Positions 15,914 to 23,584 of a stretch of 34,823 nt of DNA are shown piece after piece. This DNA comes from Vulcanimicrobiota bacterium. Lineage in GTDB: Bacteria; Vulcanimicrobiota; Vulcanimicrobiia; Vulcanimicrobiales; Vulcanimicrobiaceae. The position numbers and the translations under genes were made by a program. The stretch lies in assembly GCA_019233415.1 (NCBI GenBank), contig JAFAMK010000399.1, positions 1-34,823 of the forward strand. The letters run 5' to 3'. The notes below the pieces were generated by a model. The model had not been told where the DNA came from. It saw nothing but the letters and a program-made list of their open reading frames with translations, and searched no databases. Position 1 is the first letter of the stretch, and each line of letters starts with the position of its first letter.

Positions 15914-16204
15914 TCACCATGAAGTCGGCGATGTCGTCGTCATCGGCTTCGAACGCGCTGATGATACGTTTCCGACTCCGCGAGGCGTATACACGACGCT
16001 GATGTAGGCAGGCCCGAGCATGCCGGTCGCGACGACTCGCTCTTCGTCCAGGCCGGAATGCCGCTCGTCCCACCGCTCGACGTAGCGGTCGGACTCCAGG
16101 ACGCGCCGTGCCGCATGGAAGTCGAAGCCACTACGCGCCATGCGATCCGCACTCTTTGCTTCCGACCACTCGTAGCCGTCATCGCGATAGTCATCCTCGT
16201 CCAA
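15914..16204 (-). CDS. BrnT-like toxin, frameshifted before its C-terminus
   Basis: BrnT toxins are small RNases that inhibit translation. Visible family features are YEWSEAKSADRM (usual FEWDexKaxxNxxKH), GFDFHAARRVL, a central charged strand with EERVVATGM and the strand YISVVYTPRG. As sequenced the frame ends at 15914 with an unrelated tail. One added base at the AAA run (15969-15971) gives KRIISAFEAD, which matches the family's RIISAR end, and moves the stop to 15897. The only usual start codon before the domain is the TTG at 16204. Usual BrnT partners are ribbon-helix-helix antitoxins, so the XRE partner here is a variant pairing. Confidence 0.72.
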   Translation of the reverse strand: MDEDDYRDDGYEWSEAKSADRMARSGFDFHAARRVLESDRYVERWDERHSGLDEERVVATGMLGPAYISVVYTPRGVGNVSSARSKPMTTTSPTSW

Positions 16205-16207
16205 GAG

Positions 16208-16236
16208 AGCATATCCCCAATCAACGTATACGTCAA
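16208..16236 (-). promoter_or_regulatory. Promoter of the toxin-antitoxin operon
   Basis: On the minus strand a -35 box TTGACG (16236-16231) and a -10 box TATGCT (16213-16208) are 17 bases apart. They lie directly before the toxin. The expected transcript start falls at or just after the TTG at 16204, so the toxin may be leaderless or its true start may be unusual. Confidence 0.5.
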
Positions 16237-16329
16237 TGACGGATAGTGCCCGTGAGGGGCGAGCCCTAGTTCTGGGGTCCTGAAAGGCTCGCGAAATCGG
16301 CGGCCGCCAGAGGGGGTACTGCCCTCGGT

Positions 16330-17019
16330 ATGGGGGTCACCCGTATCGTTGTTGCGGAGGACGACGTGCCGATCCGCGATCTGCTCGTGCACCATCTCGA
16401 AGGGGTGGGGTTCGTTTGCGAGTCGGCGCCGGATGGGCCGGCGGCGCTGCGGCTGGCGCGGAGCGGAGCGGATGTGCTGTTGCTCGATCTTGGGTTGCCG
16501 GTTCTTGACGGGTTCGAAGTTGTGCGGGTGTTGCGGCGCGAGGGCAGGGACGTGCCGATCCTCGTGCTGACGGCGCGTTCCGAGGAGATCGACCGCGTCG
16601 TCGGGCTCGAATTGGGCGCTGACGACTACGTTGGCAAGCCGTTTAGTCCGCGCGAAGTCGTCGCGCGGGTGCGCGCGCTGGCGCGGCGTGCGCGGCTAGC
16701 GTCGAACACCGCGCCGGTCGTGCTGACGTACGACCGGTTGGAGATCGACCAGGCCGCGCGTGAGGCGCGGGTCGACGGGGTCGCGGTCGGGCTGAAGCCG
16801 CGGGAGTTTGCGCTGCTGCTGGAGTTGGCGGCGAATCCCGGGGTCGCGCTGTCGCGTGCGTCGCTGCTGGCGCGGGTTTGGGGCTATGACTTCGAGGGCG
16901 ACGCGCGGACGGTCGACGTGCACGTGCGGCGGCTGCGGGCGAAGCTCGAAGACGGCGCGCAGCTGCCGCCGCTCGTTACGACGGTTCATGGGTTTGGTTA
17001 CAAATTCACCCGCGCCTGA
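16330..17019 (+). CDS. OmpR/PhoB-type response regulator
   Basis: This is a 229-residue two-domain regulator. The receiver has the acidic pair Asp11/Asp12 (VVAEDD), phospho-acceptor Asp53 (LLLDLGLP), the switch Thr79 (VLTAR) and the conserved Lys of GADDYVGKPF. The C-terminal winged helix (GLKPREFALLLELA, VWGYDFEGDARTVDVHVRRLR, GFGYKF) is the OmpR DNA-binding domain. The first two positions of the target are unknown. The gene overlaps the kinase start by 32 bp and is transcribed away from the toxin-antitoxin operon across a 125-bp intergenic gap. Confidence 0.93.
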   Translation: MGVTRIVVAEDDVPIRDLLVHHLEGVGFVCESAPDGPAALRLARSGADVLLLDLGLPVLDGFEVVRVLRREGRDVPILVLTARSEEIDRVVGLELGADDYVGKPFSPREVVARVRALARRARLASNTAPVVLTYDRLEIDQAAREARVDGVAVGLKPREFALLLELAANPGVALSRASLLARVWGYDFEGDARTVDVHVRRLRAKLEDGAQLPPLVTTVHGFGYKFTRA

Positions 17020-18127
17020 AGGGCGCTCGCTGCTTCCGCGGCTGACGGCGCTCGAGCGGCGGCTCTCGGAGTTGACGACCGAACCGCGGCCAATCCTCGT
17101 CGTGCGGCTCCCTGCTCTTGAACGCGTTGCGTGGAGACGTGGCTTGCGGGCGGCGCGTGCGCTCGAACGCGCCGCGACGGCGGCGTTCTCGACCGCGGTC
17201 GCGCGCGTGTTGCGTGCCGGCGACCTCGTTGCCCACGATGCCGCGAGCGACGTCTTCGTTGCGGCGCTTGTCTCGCCGACGCGCGAGGGAAGTGCGGCGG
17301 CGCCGGTTGATGCGCGCTCCGCGCTGGCCCGGATTGCGGCGACGATGGAGACGACGACGCGGCTCGACGTTCACACCGGATGGACAACCTATGATGGTGT
17401 CGCCGATACCGGCGGGATCGCGTCGGTCGTCGAGCGTGCGTTAGCACGCGGCGCGCAGGAGCGCGAGCGGTATGCGTTCTTCTCGTCGGTCGGCCACGAG
17501 TTGCGGACGCCGCTCGCGTCGATCCGCGGTTATCTCGAAACGCTGCTCGATACCGAGGTCGATGCACGTACGCGTGCGCGCTTCGTGCGGATCGCGTACA
17601 ACGAGTCGTTGCGCCTGAGCCGGCTCGTCGAAGGGATGTTCGAAATCTCGTTGCTCGACTTGCACGCCGCGCCGCCGTCGCGCGCACACGGCCGGCTGGA
17701 CGAAGCGGTCAGCGCGGCGCGTGATGCCTGCGCGGCGGCTGCGGCGGCGCGGGCGGTGACGGTTGTGGTTGGTGCCCTCTCGCCCGCTGCCGTCGCTGTG
17801 GACTCGGATCGGCTTACGCTGATTCTGGTGAACCTCGTCGAGAATGGGATCAAGCACGGACGTCGGGGCGGCACTGTCGCCGTCGCAGTCGAGCCGGGTG
17901 ATGCACGCACCGTCGTCGTCACCGTGGACGACGATGGTCCCGGTGTTGCGCCGACCGACCGCGAGCGCGTCTTCGTGCTCGGCGAGCGCGCCTCGGCGCA
18001 GGCCGGTGGGAACGGCATCGGTCTCGCGTTGGTTCGCCTCATGCTCGAACGGCTCGGTGGTCGCATCGCGCTGGAGCGCTCGCCGCTCGGCGGTGCACGG
18101 TTCGTCGTGACGATCCCGCGACCGTGA
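16988..18127 (+). CDS. Sensor histidine kinase with degenerate GGDEF-like N-terminal domain
   Basis: 379 residues from the ATG at 16988, which lies inside the end of the regulator gene. There is no membrane segment or signal peptide, so the kinase is probably cytosolic. Residues about 35-150 resemble a GGDEF fold by layout (RAARALERAATAAF, then VLRAGDLVAHDAASDVFVAAL), but the GGDEF signature itself is replaced by DAASDVF, so cyclase activity is unlikely. The kinase core is complete: H box FFSSVGHELRTPL with His170, N box LVNLVENGIKHG, G1 DDDGPGVAP and G2 GNGIGLAL. It should phosphorylate the adjacent regulator. The stop is 8 bp from the convergent sigma factor stop. Confidence 0.88.
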   Translation: MGLVTNSPAPEGRSLLPRLTALERRLSELTTEPRPILVVRLPALERVAWRRGLRAARALERAATAAFSTAVARVLRAGDLVAHDAASDVFVAALVSPTREGSAAAPVDARSALARIAATMETTTRLDVHTGWTTYDGVADTGGIASVVERALARGAQERERYAFFSSVGHELRTPLASIRGYLETLLDTEVDARTRARFVRIAYNESLRLSRLVEGMFEISLLDLHAAPPSRAHGRLDEAVSAARDACAAAAAARAVTVVVGALSPAAVAVDSDRLTLILVNLVENGIKHGRRGGTVAVAVEPGDARTVVVTVDDDGPGVAPTDRERVFVLGERASAQAGGNGIGLALVRLMLERLGGRIALERSPLGGARFVVTIPRP

Positions 18128-18134
18128 AGCACCG

Positions 18135-18860
18135 CTAGCCGTACGCGACGCGGCGGCCAAGTTTGCCGAGGGCCTTGGCGAGGAGTTTCGAGACGTGGCT
18201 TTGGGAGACGCCGAGGCGCGCGCCGATCTCCGCTTGCGTCAAGCCGGCGGCGAAGGTGCCGAGGACGACGGTGCGTTCGCGTTCACCGAGCTCTTCGAGC
18301 GCGAGGATGAGGGCGACGCGTTCTTCGAGGGCGACGCCGACCGTGACGTCGGCGAGGAGGTCGACGCGTTCGGGGCCGTCGGCCGATTCGGGCTCGGGAA
18401 GCGAGATGTGCTCGACACGGCGGAAGGTGCGCAGTTCGACGATCGTTTCGGGCGCGACGCCGAGGACGGCGGCGACTTCCGCGGTCGTCGGTTCACGCTG
18501 ATATGCGGCGATGAAGGCGTCCCAGGCACGGATGTACGGGCGCTCGAGGGCGAGGAGTGCGCGCGGCGCGCGGACGATGCGTTCGAAGTCGCGGACGTAG
18601 TGCATCAGTTCGCCGACGATTACGATCCAGGCGTAGGCTTGGAACGGCGTCTGCAGCTCGGGCCGGTAGCGTTCGACCGCTTTGATGAGGCCGAGTGCGG
18701 CGACCTGTTCGAGGTCGGCACGGTCGTTGTGTGCGCGCTTGAACTTGCGCGCGCCGCGGGCGCACAACTCGCGATAGGCGTCGACGACGTCGTTGCGCCG
18801 CTCGACGGTGGGTTCCGCGCAGTAGCGGGCGATGACGGCGTCCCTGTCGGGGTCGGTCAT
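18135..18860 (-). CDS. Sigma-70 family RNA polymerase factor (group 3, SigB/FliA-like)
   Basis: 241 residues. Region 2 holds DLEQVAALGLIKAVERYRP and the -10-recognising AYAWIVIVGELMHYVRD. Region 3 spans about residues 95-160 (REPTTAEVAAVLGVAPETI). Region 4 is the C-terminal helix-turn-helix with GLTQAEIGARLGVSQSHVSKLLAKAL. The presence of region 3 and the size point to group 3 (SigB, SigF or FliA type) rather than ECF. The ATG overlaps the pilC stop by 4 bp (ATGA), so it is the last gene of the pilus operon and likely links pilus gene expression to a regulon. Confidence 0.9.
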   Translation of the reverse strand: MTDPDRDAVIARYCAEPTVERRNDVVDAYRELCARGARKFKRAHNDRADLEQVAALGLIKAVERYRPELQTPFQAYAWIVIVGELMHYVRDFERIVRAPRALLALERPYIRAWDAFIAAYQREPTTAEVAAVLGVAPETIVELRTFRRVEHISLPEPESADGPERVDLLADVTVGVALEERVALILALEELGERERTVVLGTFAAGLTQAEIGARLGVSQSHVSKLLAKALGKLGRRVAYG

Positions 18861-20080
18861 TGCGCGACCGCTCCGATGACCGCGTACAGCGGGATGAAGA
18901 CGGAGAAGACGATGACGCCGACGATCGTGCCGAGCACGCCGAGCAGCACCGGCTCCAGAACCGCGCCGAGCGTCGCGACCGCGGCCTCGACGTCGGCCTC
19001 GAAGTAGGCGGCGACCTTCAGCAGCATCTCGTCGACCAGGCCCGTCTCCTCGCCGACGCGCACCAGCGCGACGACGAGCGGGTCGAAGGCGCGCGAGGAC
19101 GCGAGCGGCTCGGTCAGCGACTCGCCGGCGCGCAGGCCGAGGTCGACTTGCGCGAGCGCGGCGGCGAAGCGCGGGCTCCCGGCGACCGGCCGCACGACGT
19201 CGAGCGCCGCGACCAGCTCGATCCCGGCACGCAACAGCGTCGCGAGCATCCGCGCGACGCGCGCGGTGATCGCCTTGCGCAGCAGCGGCCCGATGATCGG
19301 AAGGTGCAGGCGCACGCGGTCGAGGACGAGTGCGCCGCGCGGTGTGCGTGCCGCGACGGCGACGACCAGCGGCGGGATCGCCGAGGACACCGTGAGCGCC
19401 AGCCAGGCCGCCGGCGCCTGCAGTGCCGCACCGGTCGCCAGCAGCGCGCGCGTCGTGAACGGGAGCGTGACGTGGAAGGTCTCGAACAGCGGTGCGAAGG
19501 CCGGGACCACGCGTGCAACGAGGAACAGCACCAGCAGCGTCGCCGTGGTGAGAACGACCGCGGGGTAGGCGAGTGCGGCACGGACTTTCTTGCGCAGGTC
19601 GGCGTCGCGTTCGAGGAGCGCGGCGAGGCGGTCCAGGACGTCGTCGAGGATGCCGCCGGCCTCGCCGGCACGGACCATCGCGACGGTTAGCGGCGCGAAG
19701 GTTCGCGGGCGGCGTCCCATCGCGACGCTCAGCGCGGTTCCGTGCTCGACGTCGGCGAGGATGCCCCGCAGCGACTCGCGCAACACGCCGTCGCCGGCTC
19801 GCTCGATCGTGACGTCGAGTGCGCGGCGCAGCGGAACGCCGGCCCGAACGAGTGTCGAGAACGAGCGGAAGAAGGCGAGCAGCGCGCGGCGTCGCGGCCT
19901 GCCGCGACCAAGTGGAAGCGCGATCGTGCGCGCGAGCGCGGTCTCACGCTCGACCGCCGTGACGAACAGCGCGCGTGTCCGAAGGCTCGCGAGGACCGCC
20001 TCCACCGACGGCGCGGCAAGCGTCCCGCGGACGTGCTCGCCCTGCGCGGTCCGCGCCGTGTAGCGAAACTGCGTGCTCAC
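18857..20080 (-). CDS. pilC: Type IV pilus inner-membrane platform protein PilC/GspF
   Basis: 407 residues from the GTG at 20080. It starts with the usual short cytosolic domain (FRYTARTAQGEHVRGTL). Two T2SSF domains follow, each with the signature of the family (FFRSFSTLVRAGVPL and MLATLLRAGIELVAAL; GEAGGILDDVLDRLA and GEETGLVDEMLLKVA). Three long hydrophobic segments are visible: about 170-195, 210-245 and 375-403. The protein couples the PilB and PilT motors to the pilin pool. Both ends overlap neighbours by 4 bp (PilT stop/PilC start GTGA; PilC stop/sigma start ATGA). Confidence 0.93.
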   Translation of the reverse strand: MSTQFRYTARTAQGEHVRGTLAAPSVEAVLASLRTRALFVTAVERETALARTIALPLGRGRPRRRALLAFFRSFSTLVRAGVPLRRALDVTIERAGDGVLRESLRGILADVEHGTALSVAMGRRPRTFAPLTVAMVRAGEAGGILDDVLDRLAALLERDADLRKKVRAALAYPAVVLTTATLLVLFLVARVVPAFAPLFETFHVTLPFTTRALLATGAALQAPAAWLALTVSSAIPPLVVAVAARTPRGALVLDRVRLHLPIIGPLLRKAITARVARMLATLLRAGIELVAALDVVRPVAGSPRFAAALAQVDLGLRAGESLTEPLASSRAFDPLVVALVRVGEETGLVDEMLLKVAAYFEADVEAAVATLGAVLEPVLLGVLGTIVGVIVFSVFIPLYAVIGAVAQ

Positions 20081-21171
20081 GGTGCGTGCTCGAACGCGCG
20101 GATGTCGGCGGGGCGGGCGCTGACGGCCTGCGCGGCGTTCAGTGCGACCTCGCCGCGGACGACGAGGTCGGACAGGTGCGCTTCCAGTGTTTGCATTCCG
20201 GCGGCGCGGCCGGTGACGATCGCGTTGCGGAGCTGGTGGGTCTTCGCCTCACGGATCAAGGCGCGGACCGCGTCGGTTCCGGTCAGAATCTCCGCGGCCG
20301 CGCGGCGGCCGGCGCCGTCGCGTCGCGGGACGAGGCGCAGGGCGACGACGCCGGCGAGGACTGCGGCGAGCTGACCGCGGGCTTGCGGTTGCGCGTCGGG
20401 TGGGAACGCGTCCACGATGCGATCGATGGTTTGCGCGGCGTCGTTCGTGTGCAGCGTAGCGAAGACGAGGTGGCCGGTCTCGGCGGCGGTCAGCGCTGCC
20501 GCGATCGTCGCACCGTCGCGCATTTCGCCGATCAGGATCACGTCGGGATCGGCGCGCAAGGCGCCGCGCAACGCGTCGGCGTAGTCGCGCACGTCGCGTC
20601 CGACCTGGCAGTGCGTCACCAGCGAGCGCGCCGAGACGTGGACGTACTCGACGGGATCCTCGATGGTCACGACGTTGCGCTCGCTGCTCTGGTTGATGCG
20701 GTCGATCAGTGCCGCGAGCGCCGTCGTCTTCCCGCTCCCGGCTGGCCCGGTGAAGAGGACCAGCCCCGACGGACGATGCGCGAACGTCGCGACGACCGGC
20801 GGAAGCGCGAGCGCTTCGAGCGTCGGGACGCGTTCGGCGAGCAGCCGAACCGCGAGGCGCACACCGTCGCCGTGGCGATAGGCATGGATGCGGTACGGCG
20901 CCCCGTCGTCTGCACGATTTGGCGCGGCGCCGTCGGCGCTTCCGTGGCTGTCGAGGCGCGCGAGGTGTTCGGCGTCGAGGGTGTCGGCGAGGAAGGCGCG
21001 GACGGCTGGTTCGTCGATGGGTGGCGCGTCGAGGGTGACGAGGTGGCCGTTGATGCGCAGCGCCGGACGGTCGTTGCCGCCGAGGTGGACGTCGGTCGCG
21101 CCGCGTGCTCGCGCGGTGCGGATCAGGTCGCGGATGCGAATCGCGCCGACGCTCACCGGGCGCCGTGCCAT
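20077..21171 (-). CDS. pilT: Type IV pilus retraction ATPase PilT
   Basis: 364-residue hexameric ATPase of the secretion superfamily. The N-terminal domain carries ATDVHLGGNDRPALRING. Walker A is GPAGSGKTT with Lys148, the Asp box is VTIEDPVEYVH, Walker B is DVILIGEMRDG and the His box is GHLVFATLHTNDA. The PilT-type order and the lack of the tetracysteine motif separate it from PilB. It depolymerises pili and powers twitching or DNA uptake. The start overlaps the pilB end by 19 bp. Confidence 0.94.
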   Translation of the reverse strand: MARRPVSVGAIRIRDLIRTARARGATDVHLGGNDRPALRINGHLVTLDAPPIDEPAVRAFLADTLDAEHLARLDSHGSADGAAPNRADDGAPYRIHAYRHGDGVRLAVRLLAERVPTLEALALPPVVATFAHRPSGLVLFTGPAGSGKTTALAALIDRINQSSERNVVTIEDPVEYVHVSARSLVTHCQVGRDVRDYADALRGALRADPDVILIGEMRDGATIAAALTAAETGHLVFATLHTNDAAQTIDRIVDAFPPDAQPQARGQLAAVLAGVVALRLVPRRDGAGRRAAAEILTGTDAVRALIREAKTHQLRNAIVTGRAAGMQTLEAHLSDLVVRGEVALNAAQAVSARPADIRAFEHAP

Positions 21172-22580
21172 GCGACGACGCGTGAGAGCTCGTCGAACGA
21201 CGTCGTTCCTGCGAGGACCTTCGCGAGGGCGTCGTCGCGCATCGGCGCGTAGCCGGCGCGTGCCGCGAGTTGCGCGACGTGCACGCTCGACGCGCCGGTT
21301 GCGACGGCGTCGCGCGTTGCCTCGTCGACGTCGAGCAGCTCGTAGACGCCGGTTCGGCCGAGATAGCCGGTTTCAGCACATGCGCGGCAGCCGGCGGCGA
21401 CGTACCACGTTTCGGCGGCGAGGGCGAGCCGCGCGCGCAGCGGCGGCGGGATCGGTGCGTGGATGCGGCAGCGTTCGCAGAGCGTGCGCACGAGCCGTTG
21501 CGCGACGATCGCGGTCAGCGCTGCCGCGAGCGCGTGCCGGGCGACGCCCAGCTCGACGAGCCGGTCGATCGTGCGCGGCGCGTCGTTCGCGTGCAGCGTC
21601 GCGAAGACGAACTGGCCGGCGAGTGCGGCCGAGAGTGCGACGGCGGCGGTTTCACCGTCGCGCATCTCGCCGACCATCACGACGTTCGGGTCCTGGCGCA
21701 TGAACGCGCGCAGGACGAGCGGGAACGTCAGCCCGGCGCGCGGGTTCACCTGCACCTGCGTCACGCCGCGCAGCCGCATCTCGACCGGGTCTTCGACCGA
21801 GCAGAGGTTGCGCGCGTCGGCGTCGAGTTCCGCAAGCGAGGCGTAGAGCGTCGTCGTCTTTCCGCTGCCGGTCGGGCCGCTGACGACGACGAACCCCCAC
21901 GGCGCGCGCACGGCGGCGCGGTAGCGTGCGAGCAGCGCAGTCGGCATACCGAGCGCGGCGAGGTCGGGGCTTGCAGCGTAGCGGTCGAGGAGGCGCACGA
22001 CGAGCTTCTCGCCGTCGACGGTCGGGACCGAGGCGACGCGCGCGTCGATCTCGCGCTGTTCGAACGGGATGGCGCAGCGGCCGTCCTGCGGCTGGCGGCG
22101 GTCGGCGATGTCCATCCCCGCCATGAGTTTCAGCCGTGAGACGAAGGCGGGATACAGCGCGGCGGCGATCGTCTCGTGCTCGCGCAGCACGCCGTCGACG
22201 CGCAGCCGCACACGCCCCCCGCCGGCGGCTGGTTCGACGTGCACGTCGCTCGCATGCGCACCGATCGCCGCTGCCAGGACGCGGTCGACGGCGCGAACCG
22301 CCGGCGCATCGTTGTCCCGCTCGGTCGTGGCGTTCGCTGCGGGCTCGGCGGCGTATGCGATGTGGAGCAGGTCGCGGATCGTCTCGCGCGCCATCGGCAA
22401 CGTTCGCACACGTAGCCGCGTCGCGGCGCGCAGTGCGTCGACGACCGCGTCGTCGTGCGGGTCGCTCAGCGCGACGGCGAGGACGCCGTCGGCGAGATCG
22501 AGCGGAAGCGCGTCGTAGCGAAACGCGAGCGCGCGTGGGACGCGCGCGACGGCCTGCGGATTCGGTGCGTACGTTGCCAT
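21153..22580 (-). CDS. pilB: Type IV pilus assembly ATPase PilB/GspE
   Basis: 475 residues, shorter than the usual roughly 560 because the N-terminal MshEN-type domain is reduced (about residues 1-80). ASDVHVEPAAGG opens the N2 domain. Walker A is GPTGSGKTTT with Lys241, the Asp box is CSVEDPVEM, Walker B is NVVMVGEMRDGE and the His box is FVFATLHANDA. Two CxxC pairs (LCERC and CRAC) form the zinc site that marks extension ATPases, and GRTGVYELL follows. It drives pilus assembly. It is the first gene of the overlapping operon pilB-pilT-pilC-sigma. No pilin or pilMNO genes are in this window. Confidence 0.94.
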   Translation of the reverse strand: MATYAPNPQAVARVPRALAFRYDALPLDLADGVLAVALSDPHDDAVVDALRAATRLRVRTLPMARETIRDLLHIAYAAEPAANATTERDNDAPAVRAVDRVLAAAIGAHASDVHVEPAAGGGRVRLRVDGVLREHETIAAALYPAFVSRLKLMAGMDIADRRQPQDGRCAIPFEQREIDARVASVPTVDGEKLVVRLLDRYAASPDLAALGMPTALLARYRAAVRAPWGFVVVSGPTGSGKTTTLYASLAELDADARNLCSVEDPVEMRLRGVTQVQVNPRAGLTFPLVLRAFMRQDPNVVMVGEMRDGETAAVALSAALAGQFVFATLHANDAPRTIDRLVELGVARHALAAALTAIVAQRLVRTLCERCRIHAPIPPPLRARLALAAETWYVAAGCRACAETGYLGRTGVYELLDVDEATRDAVATGASSVHVAQLAARAGYAPMRDDALAKVLAGTTSFDELSRVVAWHGAR

Positions 22581-22702
22581 GGGTCACGCATCGGAAACAT
22601 CCCGGCAAAAAAGAGGCAAGATTTCGGCGTGTTTCTTAAATTGTCTTAAACGGCGCGGACGTACCATCGCCGCGCGATACAGCATGCTGCGCGCACGTTG
22701 CG

Positions 22703-22801
22703 CCCTTCGACAAGCTCAGGATGACAGGGTTCTATCCCATCAGTCTGAGCCCAACCCCGTCATTCTGAGCGCAACCCCGTCATCCTGAGCCTGTCGCAGG
22801 G
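22703..22801. repeat. REP/BIME-like extragenic inverted repeat
   Basis: The left arm (22703-22731) contains CTTCGACAAGCTCAGGATGA. It is matched in inverse by the right arm (22773-22801, AACCCCGTCATCCTGAGCCT onward). A third partial copy (22753-22772) forms a 20-bp tandem pair with the right arm. This TTCGACAAGCTCAGGATGAC-type sequence is a common extragenic repeat in many bacteria. It lies between pilB and the dioxygenase gene. Confidence 0.75.
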
Positions 22802-22803
22802 GC

Positions 22804-23580
22804 TCAGCCGATGCGCACACTCAGCATCGAGATCGAGCCGGCGTCGCCGCCTTCGACCGGGAACGTCACGGCGTCGCCGTCCTGCTGGGTTGCGATGACG
22901 TAGAGCAGCGGCAGGTAGTGGTCGGGTGTCGGGACGGCGAGCAGTGCGTCGCGGCCGAGGTCTTCGTACTCGATAAGCGGTTCGTGGTCGCGGGCGATGA
23001 GGAAGTCGCGTGCCTGGCGCTCGAAGCGCTCGGCCCAGTCGAACATCTGCGACGGATGGCTGCCCCACGCGAGCGCGTGCAGGTTGTGGACGAGGTTGCC
23101 GCTGCCGACGATCAGCACGCCCTCGTCGCGCAACGGCGCGAGCCGTTTTCCGAGGTCGTAGTGGAACGACGGCGGCTTCGTCTCGTCGAGCGCGAGCTGC
23201 ACGATCGGCACGTCCGCGTTCGGATAGACGTGCACGAGTACCGACCACGTGCCGTGATCGAAGCCCCAGCGCTCGTCGCGCGCGACGTCGACCGGCGCGA
23301 GCAGCTCCTGCACGCGCGTCGCGAGGTCGGGGTCGCCCGGCGCCGGATACCGTACCTCGTACAGTTCGTGCGGGAAGCCGCCGAAGTCGTGGATCGTGCG
23401 CGGCGTGCGCGACGCGGTGACATGCACGCCGGGCAGGTACCAGTGCGCGGAGACCGCCAGGATCGCGCGCGGTCGCGGAATCGCCGCGCCGAGTGCCGAC
23501 CACGCCTGCGTGTACGCGTTCGTCGCGAGCGCGTTCATCGGGTTCCCGTGGCCGAAGAAGATCGCCGGCAGCCGTGCCAT
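22804..23580 (-). CDS. 4,5-DOPA-extradiol-dioxygenase-type (LigB/YgiD) ring-cleaving dioxygenase
   Basis: 258 residues from the ATG at 23580; an in-frame extension to 23628 is Arg-rich and overlaps the upstream gene. The family marks are FFGHGNPMNAL near the N-terminus, VSAHWYLPGVHV, FDHGTWSVL, GSGNLVHNL and TPDHYLPLLYV. Their histidines form the single-metal site of class III extradiol dioxygenases. YgiD-type enzymes cleave catechols such as DOPA, but the real substrate cannot be inferred. The start lies 4 bp after the stop of the LLM oxidoreductase, so the two are co-transcribed. Confidence 0.92.
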   Translation of the reverse strand: MARLPAIFFGHGNPMNALATNAYTQAWSALGAAIPRPRAILAVSAHWYLPGVHVTASRTPRTIHDFGGFPHELYEVRYPAPGDPDLATRVQELLAPVDVARDERWGFDHGTWSVLVHVYPNADVPIVQLALDETKPPSFHYDLGKRLAPLRDEGVLIVGSGNLVHNLHALAWGSHPSQMFDWAERFERQARDFLIARDHEPLIEYEDLGRDALLAVPTPDHYLPLLYVIATQQDGDAVTFPVEGGDAGSISMLSVRIG

Positions 23581-23584
23581 CGCG

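Noticed and set aside
19975..21252. Plus-strand frame of 425 codons
   Set aside because: It is antisense to pilT and pilC, with no ribosome site and no motif.
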